A DNA stretch of 64,000 bases, taken from an uncultured Eubacterium sp. (GTDB taxonomy: Bacteria > Bacillota > Clostridia > Oscillospirales > CAG-272). The stretch is taken from the NCBI GenBank assembly GCA_900544285.1, contig UQUT01000008.1, positions 20,176 through 84,175 of the forward strand. Direction: 5' to 3'. Each line of letters starts with the position of its first letter. Positions within the stretch are counted from its first letter, which is position 1. Under the pieces are notes generated by a model. It was not told where the DNA came from. It was given only the letters and a program-made list of their open reading frames with translations, and did no database searches. Below are positions 1-9,037 of the stretch, one piece after another. The translations under genes and the position numbers were made by a program.

Positions 1-233
1 ACAACCACATAATCGGAATCGGTCTTAAAGCGGATTCTTCCTCCCGCCGGCATAAGAGAAAGCTCTGCAACCTCTTTGCTTGTCGCCTCGGCGACAGGCC
101 TCGGCAGTCGACAAAAGCCTTCGCACAAGCCGTATATATCAAACGGCGGCTTTGTCACATCAAGAAAAACGGGCTCGCCGGACGTTATTGTCGTGTCGCG
201 CATGGTAACGCCCATTTCTTTCGTTACTTTCAT
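1..233 (-). CDS. SGNH/GDSL-type hydrolase, N-terminal part (runs off the window)
   Basis: Only the first 77 or so residues are inside the window; the gene continues past base 1. The reading starts with an ATG at 233 and includes the stretches FDIYGL and AGGRIRFKTDSDYV. These resemble the N-terminal beta-sandwich (GxDLY-type) domain that precedes an SGNH esterase domain in many Clostridia. The catalytic domain would lie outside the window, so the enzymatic call rests on family knowledge only. A promoter-like pair sits just upstream, and the gene is divergent from tex. Confidence 0.55.
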   Translation of the reverse strand, partial: MKVTKEMGVTMRDTTITSGEPVFLDVTKPPFDIYGLCEGFCRLPRPVAEATSKEVAELSLMPAGGRIRFKTDSDYVV

Positions 234-272
234 ACCCTATATTCCCCCATAAACGATTTTTGTTTTGCATAA

Positions 273-301
273 ATAATATCACAAACGGCGGACTTTGTAA
301 A
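273..301 (-). promoter_or_regulatory. sigma-A-like promoter of the SGNH hydrolase gene
   Basis: On the minus strand TTTACA is followed after 17 bases by TATTAT, about 40 bases ahead of the ATG at 233. Confidence 0.55.
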
Positions 302-329
302 CCTTTTCCTCTCATATGACAAAATTCTT

Positions 330-358
330 TTGCAAACTGCGGAAAAGTATGTTATAAT
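330..358 (+). promoter_or_regulatory. sigma-A promoter of tex
   Basis: TTGCAA (330-335), a 17-base spacer and a perfect TATAAT (353-358) lie 39 bases ahead of the tex start codon. Confidence 0.8.
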
Positions 359-397
359 GATAAAAGATGCAACATTATAATGACAGGAGCAAAGCAA

Positions 398-2560
398 ATG
401 GATATAAGCAAAATACTGTGCAAGGAGCTGGGGCTTGAGGAGTGGCAGGTGAACGCCGTCATTTCCCTTTCGGACGAAGGCTGCACAATTCCCTTTATCG
501 CCCGTTACCGCAAGGAAGCGCACGGCTCTCTTGACGACCAGAAAATACACAACCTCATCGAAAGACTTGAATATCTCCGCTCGCTCGACGCAAGACGCGA
601 GGAGATTGACAAAGCGATAACCGATCAGGGCAAGATGACGGACGAGATAAAAGCCGCGCTTGCCGCAGCCGAAACACTCGCCGTCCTCGAAGATATATAT
701 CGTCCGTTCAAGCCGAAACGCCGCACCCGCGCGACAATCGCAAAGGAAAAAGGGCTTGAACCTCTGGCTGAGAAAATTCTCGCTCAGGGCAAGGACGACC
801 CCCTCTCCCTCGCCGCGGAATTCATAAATCCGGAGCTCGGAGTCGAAACGGCGGATGACGCGCTCGCGGGCGCAAAGGACATAATTGCGGAAGTCGCAAG
901 CGACGACCCCGAGATAAGAAAACGCCTGCGCAACCTCTATAACCTAGGCGGGACGGTGACAGTCAAGGCGATCGACCCCGAAAAGGACAGCGTTTACACG
1001 ATGTATTACGACCATTCGGAGCCTGTCAGCAAAATCGCAAGCCACAGAGTGCTTGCTATCGACCGCGGAGAGAAAGAGGAATTTCTGAAGGTTTCCGTCA
1101 CAATTGAGACGGACAAGGCATACAAGGCGCTCGAAACCGTTATGATAAAGAACGCATTCTCGCCCTGTGCCGACGTCGTCCGCGAGGCATATATTGACGC
1201 TTATTCCCGTCTCATCGCGCCCTCTGTCGAAAGAGAGATCCGCGCGGCGCTGACGGAGGTCGCGTGCACCGGCGCGATAAAGAATTTTTCAAACAACCTG
1301 CATCAGCTTCTTATGCAACCGCCCGTCAGAAATAAGGTGACAATGGGGCTTGACCCCGGCTATCGCACGGGCTGTAAGGTTGCCGTCGTGGACGGCATCG
1401 GCAGGGTTATGGATACGGGTGTAATCTATATAACTCACGGCGAAAATCAGCTTGAAGCGGCAAAGAAAAAGGTGTCCTCGCTGATAGCTAAATACGGCGT
1501 CGAATGTATTGCCATCGGCAACGGCACGGCGAGCAAGGAAACGGAAATGTTCGTTTCCGACCTTCTCCGCAAAACGGGCTCAAAGGCACTTTATATGGTC
1601 GTTTCCGAGGCGGGAGCCTCAGTCTATTCGGCAAGCAAGTTGGCAGCGGAGGAATTTCCGGATTACGACCTCACCCTCCGCAGCGCGATAAGCATCGCAC
1701 GCAGACTTCAGGACCCGCTCGCAGAGCTCGTAAAGATAGACCCGAAATCAATCGGCGTCGGTCAGTATCAGCACGATATGCCGCCGAAGCAGCTCGCGGA
1801 AGCGCTTGATTTTGTCGTTGAAAACTGCGTAAACAGCGTCGGCGTTGATTTGAATACGGCGTCCGTTTCCCTGCTTTCAAGGGTATCGGGCATAAGCTCG
1901 GCAATAGCGAAAAATATCGTTGCTTACAGAGAAGAAAACGGCGCGCTGAAAAGTCGCGCAGAGCTTAAAAAGGTTCCCAAACTCGGTCCTAAAGCGTTTG
2001 AGCAGGCGGCGGGCTTCCTCCGTATAACAGGCGGCAAGGAGCCGCTTGACAGCACGGCAGTCCATCCAGAAAGTTATCCGGCGGCAAAAGCTCTGCTGAA
2101 AGCTCTCGGCTATGTTGAAAGCGATATTTCCGCGGGAAAGCTGTCATCGCTCCGCGACGAAGCGGAGAAAATCGGGCTGCCCTCCCTTGCCGAAAAGCTC
2201 GGCATCGGCATTCCGACCCTTTCCGACGTAATCGACGAGCTGATGAAGCCCGGCAGAGACCCCCGCGACGAGCTTCCTCCCCCGCTTCTCCGCTCCGACG
2301 TGCTTGAAATGAAGGACTTAAAGCCCGGCATGGAAATAACGGGCACGGTTCGCAACGTTATCGACTTCGGAGCGTTCGTCGATATAGGCGTTCATCAGGA
2401 CGGACTTGTTCATATCTCGCAGATAAGCAAAACATTTATAAAGCACCCGAGCGACGTTCTCAAAACGGGAGACATCGTGAAGGTTTGGGTAATCTCCGTG
2501 GACGAGGCGAAAAAGCGCATTGCGCTGACGATGATTGAACCGAAGAAAACCGAACAGTAA
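398..2560 (+). CDS. tex: Tex, S1 RNA-binding transcription accessory protein
   Basis: The 720-residue protein has the full Tex layout. An N-terminal helical Tex domain covers about residues 1-180. A YqgF/RNase H-like domain around 320-440 begins with MGLDPGYRTG. Helix-hairpin-helix modules lie around 490-560, and a C-terminal S1 domain (about 645-715) contains GAFVDIGVHQDGLVHIS. Tex is a cytoplasmic nucleic-acid-binding factor linked to transcription and RNA turnover. I place the start at 398 because AGGAG (385-389) is 8 bases upstream; an in-frame ATG at 380 lies ahead of that site. It is transcribed alone from its own promoter and ends at a hairpin. Confidence 0.95.
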   Translation: MDISKILCKELGLEEWQVNAVISLSDEGCTIPFIARYRKEAHGSLDDQKIHNLIERLEYLRSLDARREEIDKAITDQGKMTDEIKAALAAAETLAVLEDIYRPFKPKRRTRATIAKEKGLEPLAEKILAQGKDDPLSLAAEFINPELGVETADDALAGAKDIIAEVASDDPEIRKRLRNLYNLGGTVTVKAIDPEKDSVYTMYYDHSEPVSKIASHRVLAIDRGEKEEFLKVSVTIETDKAYKALETVMIKNAFSPCADVVREAYIDAYSRLIAPSVEREIRAALTEVACTGAIKNFSNNLHQLLMQPPVRNKVTMGLDPGYRTGCKVAVVDGIGRVMDTGVIYITHGENQLEAAKKKVSSLIAKYGVECIAIGNGTASKETEMFVSDLLRKTGSKALYMVVSEAGASVYSASKLAAEEFPDYDLTLRSAISIARRLQDPLAELVKIDPKSIGVGQYQHDMPPKQLAEALDFVVENCVNSVGVDLNTASVSLLSRVSGISSAIAKNIVAYREENGALKSRAELKKVPKLGPKAFEQAAGFLRITGGKEPLDSTAVHPESYPAAKALLKALGYVESDISAGKLSSLRDEAEKIGLPSLAEKLGIGIPTLSDVIDELMKPGRDPRDELPPPLLRSDVLEMKDLKPGMEITGTVRNVIDFGAFVDIGVHQDGLVHISQISKTFIKHPSDVLKTGDIVKVWVISVDEAKKRIALTMIEPKKTEQ

Positions 2561-2569
2561 ATTACAAAG

Positions 2570-2596
2570 CGGCAGGGGAAAATCCCCTGCCGTTTC
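2570..2596 (+). terminator. Terminator after tex
   Basis: A 10-base-pair GC-rich stem (CGGCAGGGGA with its complement, 3-base loop) is followed by a short TTTCATT tract. Confidence 0.7.
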
Positions 2597-2603
2597 ATTA
2601 TCG

Positions 2604-2637
2604 AAAAGGCAGGAAATTCTTGCGGATTTCCTGCCTT
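2604..2637 (-). terminator. Terminator after the BspA-like lipoprotein gene
   Basis: A 12-base-pair stem, AAGGCAGGAAAT and complement, lies just past the stop at 2642. On the minus strand it is followed by TTTTC. Confidence 0.6.
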
Positions 2638-2641
2638 CATA

Positions 2642-4807
2642 TTATTCAATCGTCACTTTCATCTCCGCCGTCAGCCCTTTATATGATATTCGGACAGTCC
2701 CGTTCTCCGAAAAATCGTATTCGACGGCGACGTCATCCTCCGTCAGAGTCGTGACGTCAAACCCGGAAGCGATATAAGTCATTGCACAGCCGGAAAAATC
2801 AAATTTTTCATCGGCGGAGTATGTGCTTTTCGCTCCGCGACGGGGCAAAAAATACAGCGTGTCGGTTTCAAGTCCCGCATATGCCAGAGATTGCATGAGC
2901 GCATACTGCTGCATCGGCGAGCTTTTCAGGTCACAGAGGATGACTGCTTCATCCGATATACCTTCAAAATTCCCCTCGCCGATTTTCAGTCCCGAGCCGC
3001 TCTTTGCGCCGCAGTAAATAAGCGACAGCCGCGGACAATCCCTTATCGCGCCGTTCTCTATCAGCTTTATGTCGCTGTGGATAAACAGCTTTTCAAGCAG
3101 AGGATGGGCAATCGCCCCTTCCTCAATTACGGTCACGGGATATGTTTTCTCGCCGTCGAAAACGCCGGTCGGAACAACGAATTTTCCGAACGAAAGGTTA
3201 TCCGGAAGCTTGACAAGAGTTGCTGTGCCGCTTGCGCGGTCGACCGAATATTCCGCACCGTCCTCATCCATCGTGCCCGAAAGAACGACGGTGTATTCCG
3301 CATATGCGTCCGCCTGCGCGACATATTCTCCGCAGATTATTTTTATCTTTCTCGCGCCCGGAGCAGATAGATCGCAGGAAATTTCAAAATCATTTGTCAG
3401 CCCAAAATATACATCTGTATAAAGCAGGATTTCCGCGTCACTGCTCGATATTTCGTCGCCGAGCAAAAACTCGCTCTCGCAGTCCAGCACGGTTATTCCC
3501 TCTTTTATGATTACTCCGCTGCCGCCCTCGGCCTTGAAATTATACATAACGATCGACGTATTTCCGGAATATACCGTACAGTTTACCGAGCCGCGCAGAA
3601 CATTTTCTTCACATCCGCTCTCCTGCGGAACGGCGAGAATTTCAAGACTCGGACAGCCCGAAAAAGCTCCGTCGTCAATTTCATAAAGCCCGATACCGCC
3701 AATCACACGGGCAAGCCCCATGCAGGACGAAAACGCCCGTCTGCCGATATATTCCGCACTCTGCGGAAGAATCACCTCCGAAAGCGAATTGCAACTCTCG
3801 AAAGCCTGATGACCGATTTCTTTAAGTCCTTCGTGGAGCGATATTTCCGCAAGACTTCCGCAACCCGAGAAAAATCCGTCCGGAATTTTTGTTGTTTTTT
3901 GCGGAAGCGAAACCTTTATAAGCGACGCGCAATTCATGAAAGCATACCCGGAAAGCTCTGTCCCGTCATCCATAATCGCGACTTTGAGCGATGTGCACCC
4001 GCAGAAAGCCGCCTCTCCGATTTTTATCTTTCCGAGCGTCACGCCCGTAAGAGACGGATTTTCATAAAAGGCGTAATCTTTTATTTCGAGGACGGGATAT
4101 TCTTTTCCCTCATAAACAACCCTTGCGGGAACGACAAAATATCCGATAACCGCCGTGCCGTCCGCAAGCGACGCCTTGCCCTCGTTTATCTCATAAACCG
4201 CTCCGCGGACATCCTTCATATCGTCCGATATTGTCGGCGCGTACTGCCCCTCAACGCACACCGCAAAATTGCAGACATACCCTCCGCACGATATTTTTAC
4301 GTTCTTTTCACCCTCCGAATCAAAGGTGAACTCTGCGTCATAATCGTTTATTTCAGCCGTCCCACCGGAGAAAAGCTCCGCCGTGACCTTTACGCTGTCG
4401 CGGTCGAAAACATCGCCGACGCCGTAAACCCTTTCATATCTTTTTTCAACCGAAAGCCCGACTATCATTGTATTTTTTATCACAACATCATAAATCCGGC
4501 TCTCGCTGCCGTACCAGACAAGCATACAGAAAACGTTCTCCCCGTCCTCAAGGTCAAGCTCGTCCCCGTCGAAATATTCGTCAAGGTCGCGGTTCGAATA
4601 AAGACGGACGTTTCCGCGCGACACTTTTATGTCGCTGTAAATATTGACATAATCCATATTGTAAAATTCCGCGCGGATTGTCTCGCCATCAAGGCGGTAA
4701 CCGTCCGCCAGAATGAGCTCGGGAGAAAACGTCCCGGTCTTTCCGCATGAGCAAAAAACAAGCGCAAGCATAGCCACCGCAAGCAAGAAACACATCGCCC
4801 TTTTCAT
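2642..4807 (-). CDS. BspA-like leucine-rich repeat lipoprotein
   Basis: This 721-residue exported protein starts at 4807, where an ATG follows a GGAAGG site. The start MKRAMCFLLA leads to a lipobox-like FCSC, so a lipid-anchored surface protein is expected. A bacterial Ig-like domain (Big_3 style, about residues 95-190) is followed by TpR/BspA-type leucine-rich repeats (LRR_5; units such as AFxxCxSLxxVxLP, about 200-410 and again about 550-640). A second Ig-like module closes the C-terminus. Proteins of this type usually mediate adhesion or glycan contact; the ligand cannot be told. It is monocistronic between two terminators. A second LRR_5 protein is encoded near 43-45 kb. Confidence 0.85.
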   Translation of the reverse strand: MKRAMCFLLAVAMLALVFCSCGKTGTFSPELILADGYRLDGETIRAEFYNMDYVNIYSDIKVSRGNVRLYSNRDLDEYFDGDELDLEDGENVFCMLVWYGSESRIYDVVIKNTMIVGLSVEKRYERVYGVGDVFDRDSVKVTAELFSGGTAEINDYDAEFTFDSEGEKNVKISCGGYVCNFAVCVEGQYAPTISDDMKDVRGAVYEINEGKASLADGTAVIGYFVVPARVVYEGKEYPVLEIKDYAFYENPSLTGVTLGKIKIGEAAFCGCTSLKVAIMDDGTELSGYAFMNCASLIKVSLPQKTTKIPDGFFSGCGSLAEISLHEGLKEIGHQAFESCNSLSEVILPQSAEYIGRRAFSSCMGLARVIGGIGLYEIDDGAFSGCPSLEILAVPQESGCEENVLRGSVNCTVYSGNTSIVMYNFKAEGGSGVIIKEGITVLDCESEFLLGDEISSSDAEILLYTDVYFGLTNDFEISCDLSAPGARKIKIICGEYVAQADAYAEYTVVLSGTMDEDGAEYSVDRASGTATLVKLPDNLSFGKFVVPTGVFDGEKTYPVTVIEEGAIAHPLLEKLFIHSDIKLIENGAIRDCPRLSLIYCGAKSGSGLKIGEGNFEGISDEAVILCDLKSSPMQQYALMQSLAYAGLETDTLYFLPRRGAKSTYSADEKFDFSGCAMTYIASGFDVTTLTEDDVAVEYDFSENGTVRISYKGLTAEMKVTIE

Positions 4808-4841
4808 TGTCGTTTCCTTCCCGTCTGATTTTATCATATAT

Positions 4842-4870
4842 ATTATACCTCCGCACGGGAATTTAGTCAA
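4842..4870 (-). promoter_or_regulatory. Promoter of the BspA-like lipoprotein gene
   Basis: On the minus strand TTGACT, 17 bases, TATAAT, about 35 bases ahead of the start at 4807. Confidence 0.75.
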
Positions 4871-4900
4871 TAGTCATCGGCGCAAGCTTGTTGCAACGTT

Positions 4901-4916
4901 TTATACGTTAGTATAA
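4901..4916. repeat. Palindrome TTATAC-N4-GTATAA, copy 1
   Basis: A perfect 6-base inverted repeat lies upstream of the -35 box of the lipoprotein gene. Near-identical palindromes sit at 21150-21165 and 22258-22273. Confidence 0.5.
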
Positions 4917-4921
4917 TATGC

Positions 4922-4949
4922 AAAAAACTCCCGTGGCACGGGAGTTTTT
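4922..4949. terminator. Bidirectional terminator after the YbaK-type gene
   Basis: AAAAACTCCCGTG pairs with CACGGGAGTTTTT, giving a stem with A and T tracts on both sides, 5 bases beyond the stop codon at 4954. Confidence 0.8.
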
Positions 4950-4953
4950 GAAT

Positions 4954-5433
4954 TCACATTGTTATATCCGAAAGCTCAAATGGTACGACCTTTTCAAGTT
5001 CGGAAAGCGAAGCCTCCATCTGATAACCGATCTTCCCTCCGCTGAAACATATCGTCGCCTGCTCCTCTGCGCTGCGGTCTATAACCGTCCGAAACAGCTT
5101 CTTCATCCCGACGGGCGAGCACCCGCCGTGAATATATCCCGTCAGCGGCAGAAGATCCTTTGATTTTATCATCTCAACCCACTTTTCGCCAACGGTCTTT
5201 GCCGCTTTTTTCAGGTCAAGCTCCTTGCATACGGGAACGACGAAAACATAATTCCGCCCGCTCATACCGACCGTCACAAGCGTTTTGAAAACCTTATTCG
5301 GATCCTGTCCTATCGCCGCCGCGACGTCCTCCCCAGAGACAGCGCCGGAGGCTGTATAATCATGAAAGACATACGCGGCTTTTTTCTGCTCCATTATGCG
5401 CATTGCGTTTGTTTTTTCCATACCGTGCGACAT
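4954..5433 (-). CDS. ybaK: YbaK/EbsC-type Cys-tRNA(Pro) deacylase
   Basis: The 159-residue protein matches the single-domain YbaK family, which hydrolyses Cys-tRNA(Pro) made in error by prolyl-tRNA synthetase. Seen in the sequence are the early KTLVT lysine segment and the conserved GGCSPVGMKK loop near the C-terminus. The start at 5433 is preceded by GGAG about 10 bases away; a second in-frame Met follows 4 codons later and is possible. Upstream in-frame codons reach across a promoter-free AT-rich spacer and are unlikely to be translated. No promoter was clear, and it may be read through from the lipoprotein gene upstream. Confidence 0.9.
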   Translation of the reverse strand: MSHGMEKTNAMRIMEQKKAAYVFHDYTASGAVSGEDVAAAIGQDPNKVFKTLVTVGMSGRNYVFVVPVCKELDLKKAAKTVGEKWVEMIKSKDLLPLTGYIHGGCSPVGMKKLFRTVIDRSAEEQATICFSGGKIGYQMEASLSELEKVVPFELSDITM

Positions 5434-5500
5434 TTTTTCATCACTCCGTTTCTTTTTCACCGATATTATACATACCCGCGCAGTAAAAGTCAAGTGAAAA

Positions 5501-5528
5501 AACAAAAACGGCGAGCCGAAGCCCGCCG
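5501..5528 (-). terminator. Terminator after the OB-fold lipoprotein gene
   Basis: An 8-base-pair stem with one G-T pair and a TTCG loop is followed on the minus strand by TTTTTGTT, 15 bases past the stop at 5543. Confidence 0.75.
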
Positions 5529-5542
5529 CCATGTGTAACTTA

Positions 5543-6406
5543 TTACTTAACAACCTTTACGCTTGTGATGTGGGGGTTAGCGCCGTTGTACCAGTAGAGG
5601 AAGCCTTCAACATCAATCTTGTCGCCGACTTTAAGCTCTTTTACAGCCTTGTAAACGTCTGTATCAGCGCCGCAAAGATCGGACTCAACGAGGAACTGAT
5701 ATTTCTTGCCGTCAAGCTCTACGTAGAAGTAGAGATCGTCGCCCTCGGAGCCTGTGCCGTTCCATTTATAGAGATATGCAACGTCGTTGCCGTCGATATC
5801 CTTGGAAGCCGCAACCGTCAGTCCCTTGAAGGAAACAAACTGGTTCTGAAGCTTGATGAGCTCCTCTTCGTTTGCAAGAACGTCTGTTGCGTCTTTTGCT
5901 TCTGCAACGTAGTATCCGTCGAGAAGTTCAACGCTTGCGGTTCCTTCAGCGAATTCAACTTCGCCCGACCATGCGGTCTTTGTTCCGGAAACCTTTACCT
6001 TCTTGCCTATCTCAAACGCCGCATATTCCTCTGCCGTGCACTTTACTCTGTAAACAAAGTAAGCGCCTGCAGCATCCTGAAGATAGAGAGATGTGTTGCC
6101 GTACTGCTCGGAATAAACCTGCTTAGCCTGAATATAAGCCTCGATTACGACCTTGGTTTCAAGCTCGGCTGCAACATACTCTTCGTATGTCATAACGCCC
6201 TCAGATTTTTCAGTGTCAGCGCGATTTACCGTCGTTGTTGTTTCCTGCGTTGTTGTGCCTTCTGTGGAAGTTCCGTTGGTTGTTGTGCCTTCGGTTGAGC
6301 TTCCGTCGGTCGTGGTCTCTTTCTCACCCGAGCCACAGCTTGCAACAGTAAACGCGATGGCGAATACGAACGCAAGAAGCAAACAAATTGCTACGATTTT
6401 TTTCAT
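5543..6406 (-). CDS. OB-fold-like secreted lipoprotein
   Basis: The 287-residue protein starts at 6406 behind an AAGGAG site. A signal peptide (MKKIVAICLLLAFVFAIAF) ends in a lipobox-like VASC. A Thr/Ser/Gly/Glu-rich linker with several ETTT and GTTT units covers about residues 25-60, typical of a wall-spanning stalk. Two weakly similar halves follow; each has an OB-fold-like pattern of alternating strands (for example KVKVSGTKT and KIDVEGFLYW). OB-like lipoproteins of gut bacteria often accompany surface glycan or nuclease systems, but no such partner is adjacent. Function unknown. It is monocistronic. Confidence 0.6.
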   Translation of the reverse strand: MKKIVAICLLLAFVFAIAFTVASCGSGEKETTTDGSSTEGTTTNGTSTEGTTTQETTTTVNRADTEKSEGVMTYEEYVAAELETKVVIEAYIQAKQVYSEQYGNTSLYLQDAAGAYFVYRVKCTAEEYAAFEIGKKVKVSGTKTAWSGEVEFAEGTASVELLDGYYVAEAKDATDVLANEEELIKLQNQFVSFKGLTVAASKDIDGNDVAYLYKWNGTGSEGDDLYFYVELDGKKYQFLVESDLCGADTDVYKAVKELKVGDKIDVEGFLYWYNGANPHITSVKVVK

Positions 6407-6457
6407 GGTTTTTCTCCTTATGAATAGTATGTCATGCACATAGCATAGACTTATTCA

Positions 6458-6486
6458 AGTATAGCATATAAATTTCGAAAAATCAA
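6458..6486 (-). promoter_or_regulatory. Promoter of the OB-fold lipoprotein gene
   Basis: On the minus strand TTGATT, 17 bases, TATACT, about 50 bases ahead of the start at 6406. Confidence 0.7.
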
Positions 6487-6526
6487 TAGCAAAAATCAAG
6501 AAATTTTATTTTTCGGAATTTTTTAT

Positions 6527-6565
6527 CAAAAAGACGAGAGGATGAGCCCAAAAGCTCATCCTCTC
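6527..6565 (-). terminator. Terminator of the sugar ABC operon, overlapping the stop codon
   Basis: GAGAGGATGAGC and its complement form a 12-base-pair stem followed by TCTTTTT on the minus strand. The TGA of the binding-protein gene (6556-6558) lies inside the ascending arm. Confidence 0.85.
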
Positions 6566-8154
6566 TCTTTTTTCTTTCTGATATAACCGAAAATCGCGAA
6601 GCCCGCCATCGTCGCCCATGCAACGACAAGAACGGCTATCAGCACGGCGGACGCCGCCGGCATTTTGCCGAGCTTAACTTTGCCGGAAACTGAGCCGGTC
6701 TGATCAAGACGGTACAGCGCGCTGACCTCCTTATAGAGGTTCTGCATATACTCTTCGTCAACCGTTTCTTTTCTACGGATTGACTTTGTCACGTTTTCAA
6801 TCAGCTGTCCCGCGGCGTTGCGGAGCGAGGTCGAACCGTTATAAACGGGAGTGACAAATGTGTTTTTTATGTTGTCAAGAAGGAGCCGGGATGCTTTTAT
6901 CTTCACATCGTAATACTCGTCGTTATCTTCTCCCGCGCGGGAAAGATAATCCCTGTATTCCTCGGAGTTCTGCGCCGTCAGCGTTACGGGAACATAGCCC
7001 TCCGTCTTTGCATATGCGGTCTGGATATCGTCCGTCAGCAGGTACTGCACGAAAAGCCACGAAGCCAGCACCTCCTGCGGGTCGCTCTTGTTGAAAATAC
7101 AGACGGACGGTCCCTGCGATATCATCTGAGGGTTTTCCGTATCGAACTGCGGAACCGGCATGACAACCGTTTCAAAATCGACGACCTTGTCATCGCTTAT
7201 GTCCATAAGCGGAGCATGACTTCCCATCCATGTCGCGCCGGCTGTCGAGTCGATGGCAAAAATGCATTGACCGGCATTGAGATAGTTGCCAGGGTAGCTT
7301 GATATCGAAAACGTTGAAAACGCGCCGTTTTTAACGTGATCCGCAATCGTATAAAGCAGGTCTTTTGTCGTATCGTTGAAAATGAGGATGTCTCCGTTGT
7401 CGTTTGAATAGCCCGCGTCCTTCTGGCGGAGCATCTGTATCATCATGTTGTCCGTCGACTTATATATAAAAGGTATCATGACAGTCTGACCGTTGACTTT
7501 ATATGTGCCGTCTGCGGTTTTCTCCGTTGCCGCGTCGGAAACCTCCCAGATGAAGTCCCATGTCAGCTTTTCGGGAATCGTATAACCGAGCTTTTCGACA
7601 AGAGTCTTGTTTATATAACACGCCTCTGTCGACCGCATGAACGGCAGAGCGTAACAGTTTTCGCCGAGATAACATTCCGAAAGATATTCGGGAACAATTT
7701 CGCCCTTTGTCGGCGATGAAAATCTGACCTCGCTTCCGCCGAGACCGAATTTTGCGTCCGTGAGGAGCGTGTCGAGCGGGACAACCGTATTTTCGCCCGA
7801 AATATAAGTCGCTATATGGTCGGGATAGGTTATGCAGATATTCGGCGTCGTGCCCGTTGAAATGTTTGTAATGACGTCGTTATATATTTTTCCGTAATCC
7901 GTATAAAAACGGATGTTGACCTTTATGTTCGGATAAAGCGACTGAAACTCTTCAACCGCTCTTTTGTATATTCTGACCTGCGTTTTATTCGTGTCGTTCT
8001 TTGCCCAGAAGGTTATCTCGTAGTCTCTTGACGTATCGAATTCATCCGGCACGGCAAAGTCATACGAGACCCGCGAGCCGTGGCATGACGTAAACACCGC
8101 AAGGCACGAGCAGAGGAAGAGCGCGGCAAGCACCGCAGAAAGAATTTTTTTCAT
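6556..8154 (-). CDS. Sugar ABC transporter substrate-binding lipoprotein with C-terminal membrane anchor
   Basis: This is a 532-residue family 1 extracellular solute-binding protein. An N-terminal signal sequence ends at a lipobox-like FTSC, followed by a segment typical of sugar-binding proteins (DYEITFWAKNDTNK, then VEEFQSLYPNIKV). Unusually, the last 35 residues hold a hydrophobic helix (VLIAVLVVAWATMAGFAIFG) and a basic tail (YIRKKKERG), so the protein could be held at both ends. It starts in a 4-base ATGA overlap with the upstream permease gene and is the last gene of the operon. The substrate, probably an oligosaccharide, cannot be named. Confidence 0.9.
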   Translation of the reverse strand: MKKILSAVLAALFLCSCLAVFTSCHGSRVSYDFAVPDEFDTSRDYEITFWAKNDTNKTQVRIYKRAVEEFQSLYPNIKVNIRFYTDYGKIYNDVITNISTGTTPNICITYPDHIATYISGENTVVPLDTLLTDAKFGLGGSEVRFSSPTKGEIVPEYLSECYLGENCYALPFMRSTEACYINKTLVEKLGYTIPEKLTWDFIWEVSDAATEKTADGTYKVNGQTVMIPFIYKSTDNMMIQMLRQKDAGYSNDNGDILIFNDTTKDLLYTIADHVKNGAFSTFSISSYPGNYLNAGQCIFAIDSTAGATWMGSHAPLMDISDDKVVDFETVVMPVPQFDTENPQMISQGPSVCIFNKSDPQEVLASWLFVQYLLTDDIQTAYAKTEGYVPVTLTAQNSEEYRDYLSRAGEDNDEYYDVKIKASRLLLDNIKNTFVTPVYNGSTSLRNAAGQLIENVTKSIRRKETVDEEYMQNLYKEVSALYRLDQTGSVSGKVKLGKMPAASAVLIAVLVVAWATMAGFAIFGYIRKKKERG

Positions 8155-9026
8155 CCCTTTGTACCCCCTCTCGAAACGCCCGCCATAATCTTTTTTCTGA
8201 ACACGAGAAACAGTATTATCAGCGGTAGCGACACGGCACAGACAGCTGCCATCATTGCGGGAATATTTTCCCTGCCGAAGCCGTTTTCCCTTATCTCCTG
8301 AATTCCGTTTGAGACGAGATAAAAGTTCGGGTCATCGGTTATGAGCCGCGGCCATACATATGAATTCCAGCACTCGATGACTTTGAGGATTATGACCGTC
8401 ACAAATGTCGGCTTACATATCGGAATCATGACGCGGAGCAGATATTTCATGTCCGTCGTTCCGTCGACCTTGGCGGCGTAATAAAGCTCATCCGGCACCT
8501 GAGAGAAATTCTCTTTGAGAAGATAGATATAGAACACCGACGTCACCGACGGCAGAATGAGTCCCGTGAACGTATTGCGCAGACCCATATCCGTCACCGT
8601 TACGAAGTTTGTGATTACAACGAGCTCGCTCGGGAGCATCATAAGCGAAAGGAACAGCGTGAACGCTATGTTCTTCCCTTTGAAGTTCAGCCTTGCGAAG
8701 GCAAACGCCGCCAGCGTTATGACAAGCAGCATAAGCACCGTCGTTGCAACTGTGAAAATCAGTGTGTTGAGAAAGTATTTTGCAAGCGGGACTTCGGTGA
8801 AGGCGTCGAGATAGTTTTTGAAAGTCGGCGCTGTAACAAAGAATTTCGGAATACGCTCCGCGCTGTATGAGCTGTAACTTTTTACGGAGGTCAGCACCAT
8901 CCAGTAAAACGGGAAAAGGACGGCGATTCCCCAAAGCGAGAGCAGAATATATACAAATGTATTACGTACAATTCCCCGCGTCCTTGCTTGCTTTTCGGCT
9001 TTTGAATAATTTAATGTTCCGTTCAT
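8151..9026 (-). CDS. Sugar ABC transporter permease (MalG-like)
   Basis: The 291-residue inner-membrane permease has about six hydrophobic helices. The EAA-type loop near residue 195 (ELYYAAKVDGTTD, then LRVMIPICKP) contacts the ATPase. I chose the ATG at 9026 because a strong GAGGGAGGG site sits just upstream; the open frame extends further back but only as a shadow inside the preceding permease gene. It follows permease 1 after an 11-base gap and overlaps the binding-protein gene by 4 bases. No ATPase gene is present, so a shared MsmK-type ATPase is likely encoded elsewhere. Confidence 0.92.
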   Translation of the reverse strand: MNGTLNYSKAEKQARTRGIVRNTFVYILLSLWGIAVLFPFYWMVLTSVKSYSSYSAERIPKFFVTAPTFKNYLDAFTEVPLAKYFLNTLIFTVATTVLMLLVITLAAFAFARLNFKGKNIAFTLFLSLMMLPSELVVITNFVTVTDMGLRNTFTGLILPSVTSVFYIYLLKENFSQVPDELYYAAKVDGTTDMKYLLRVMIPICKPTFVTVIILKVIECWNSYVWPRLITDDPNFYLVSNGIQEIRENGFGRENIPAMMAAVCAVSLPLIILFLVFRKKIMAGVSRGGTKG

Positions 9027-9037
9027 AATGCCCTCCC

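Noticed and set aside
3809..4750. 313-codon plus-strand open frame opposite the BspA-like lipoprotein gene
   Set aside because: Shadow frame; the minus-strand gene has signal peptide, lipobox, repeats, promoter and terminator.
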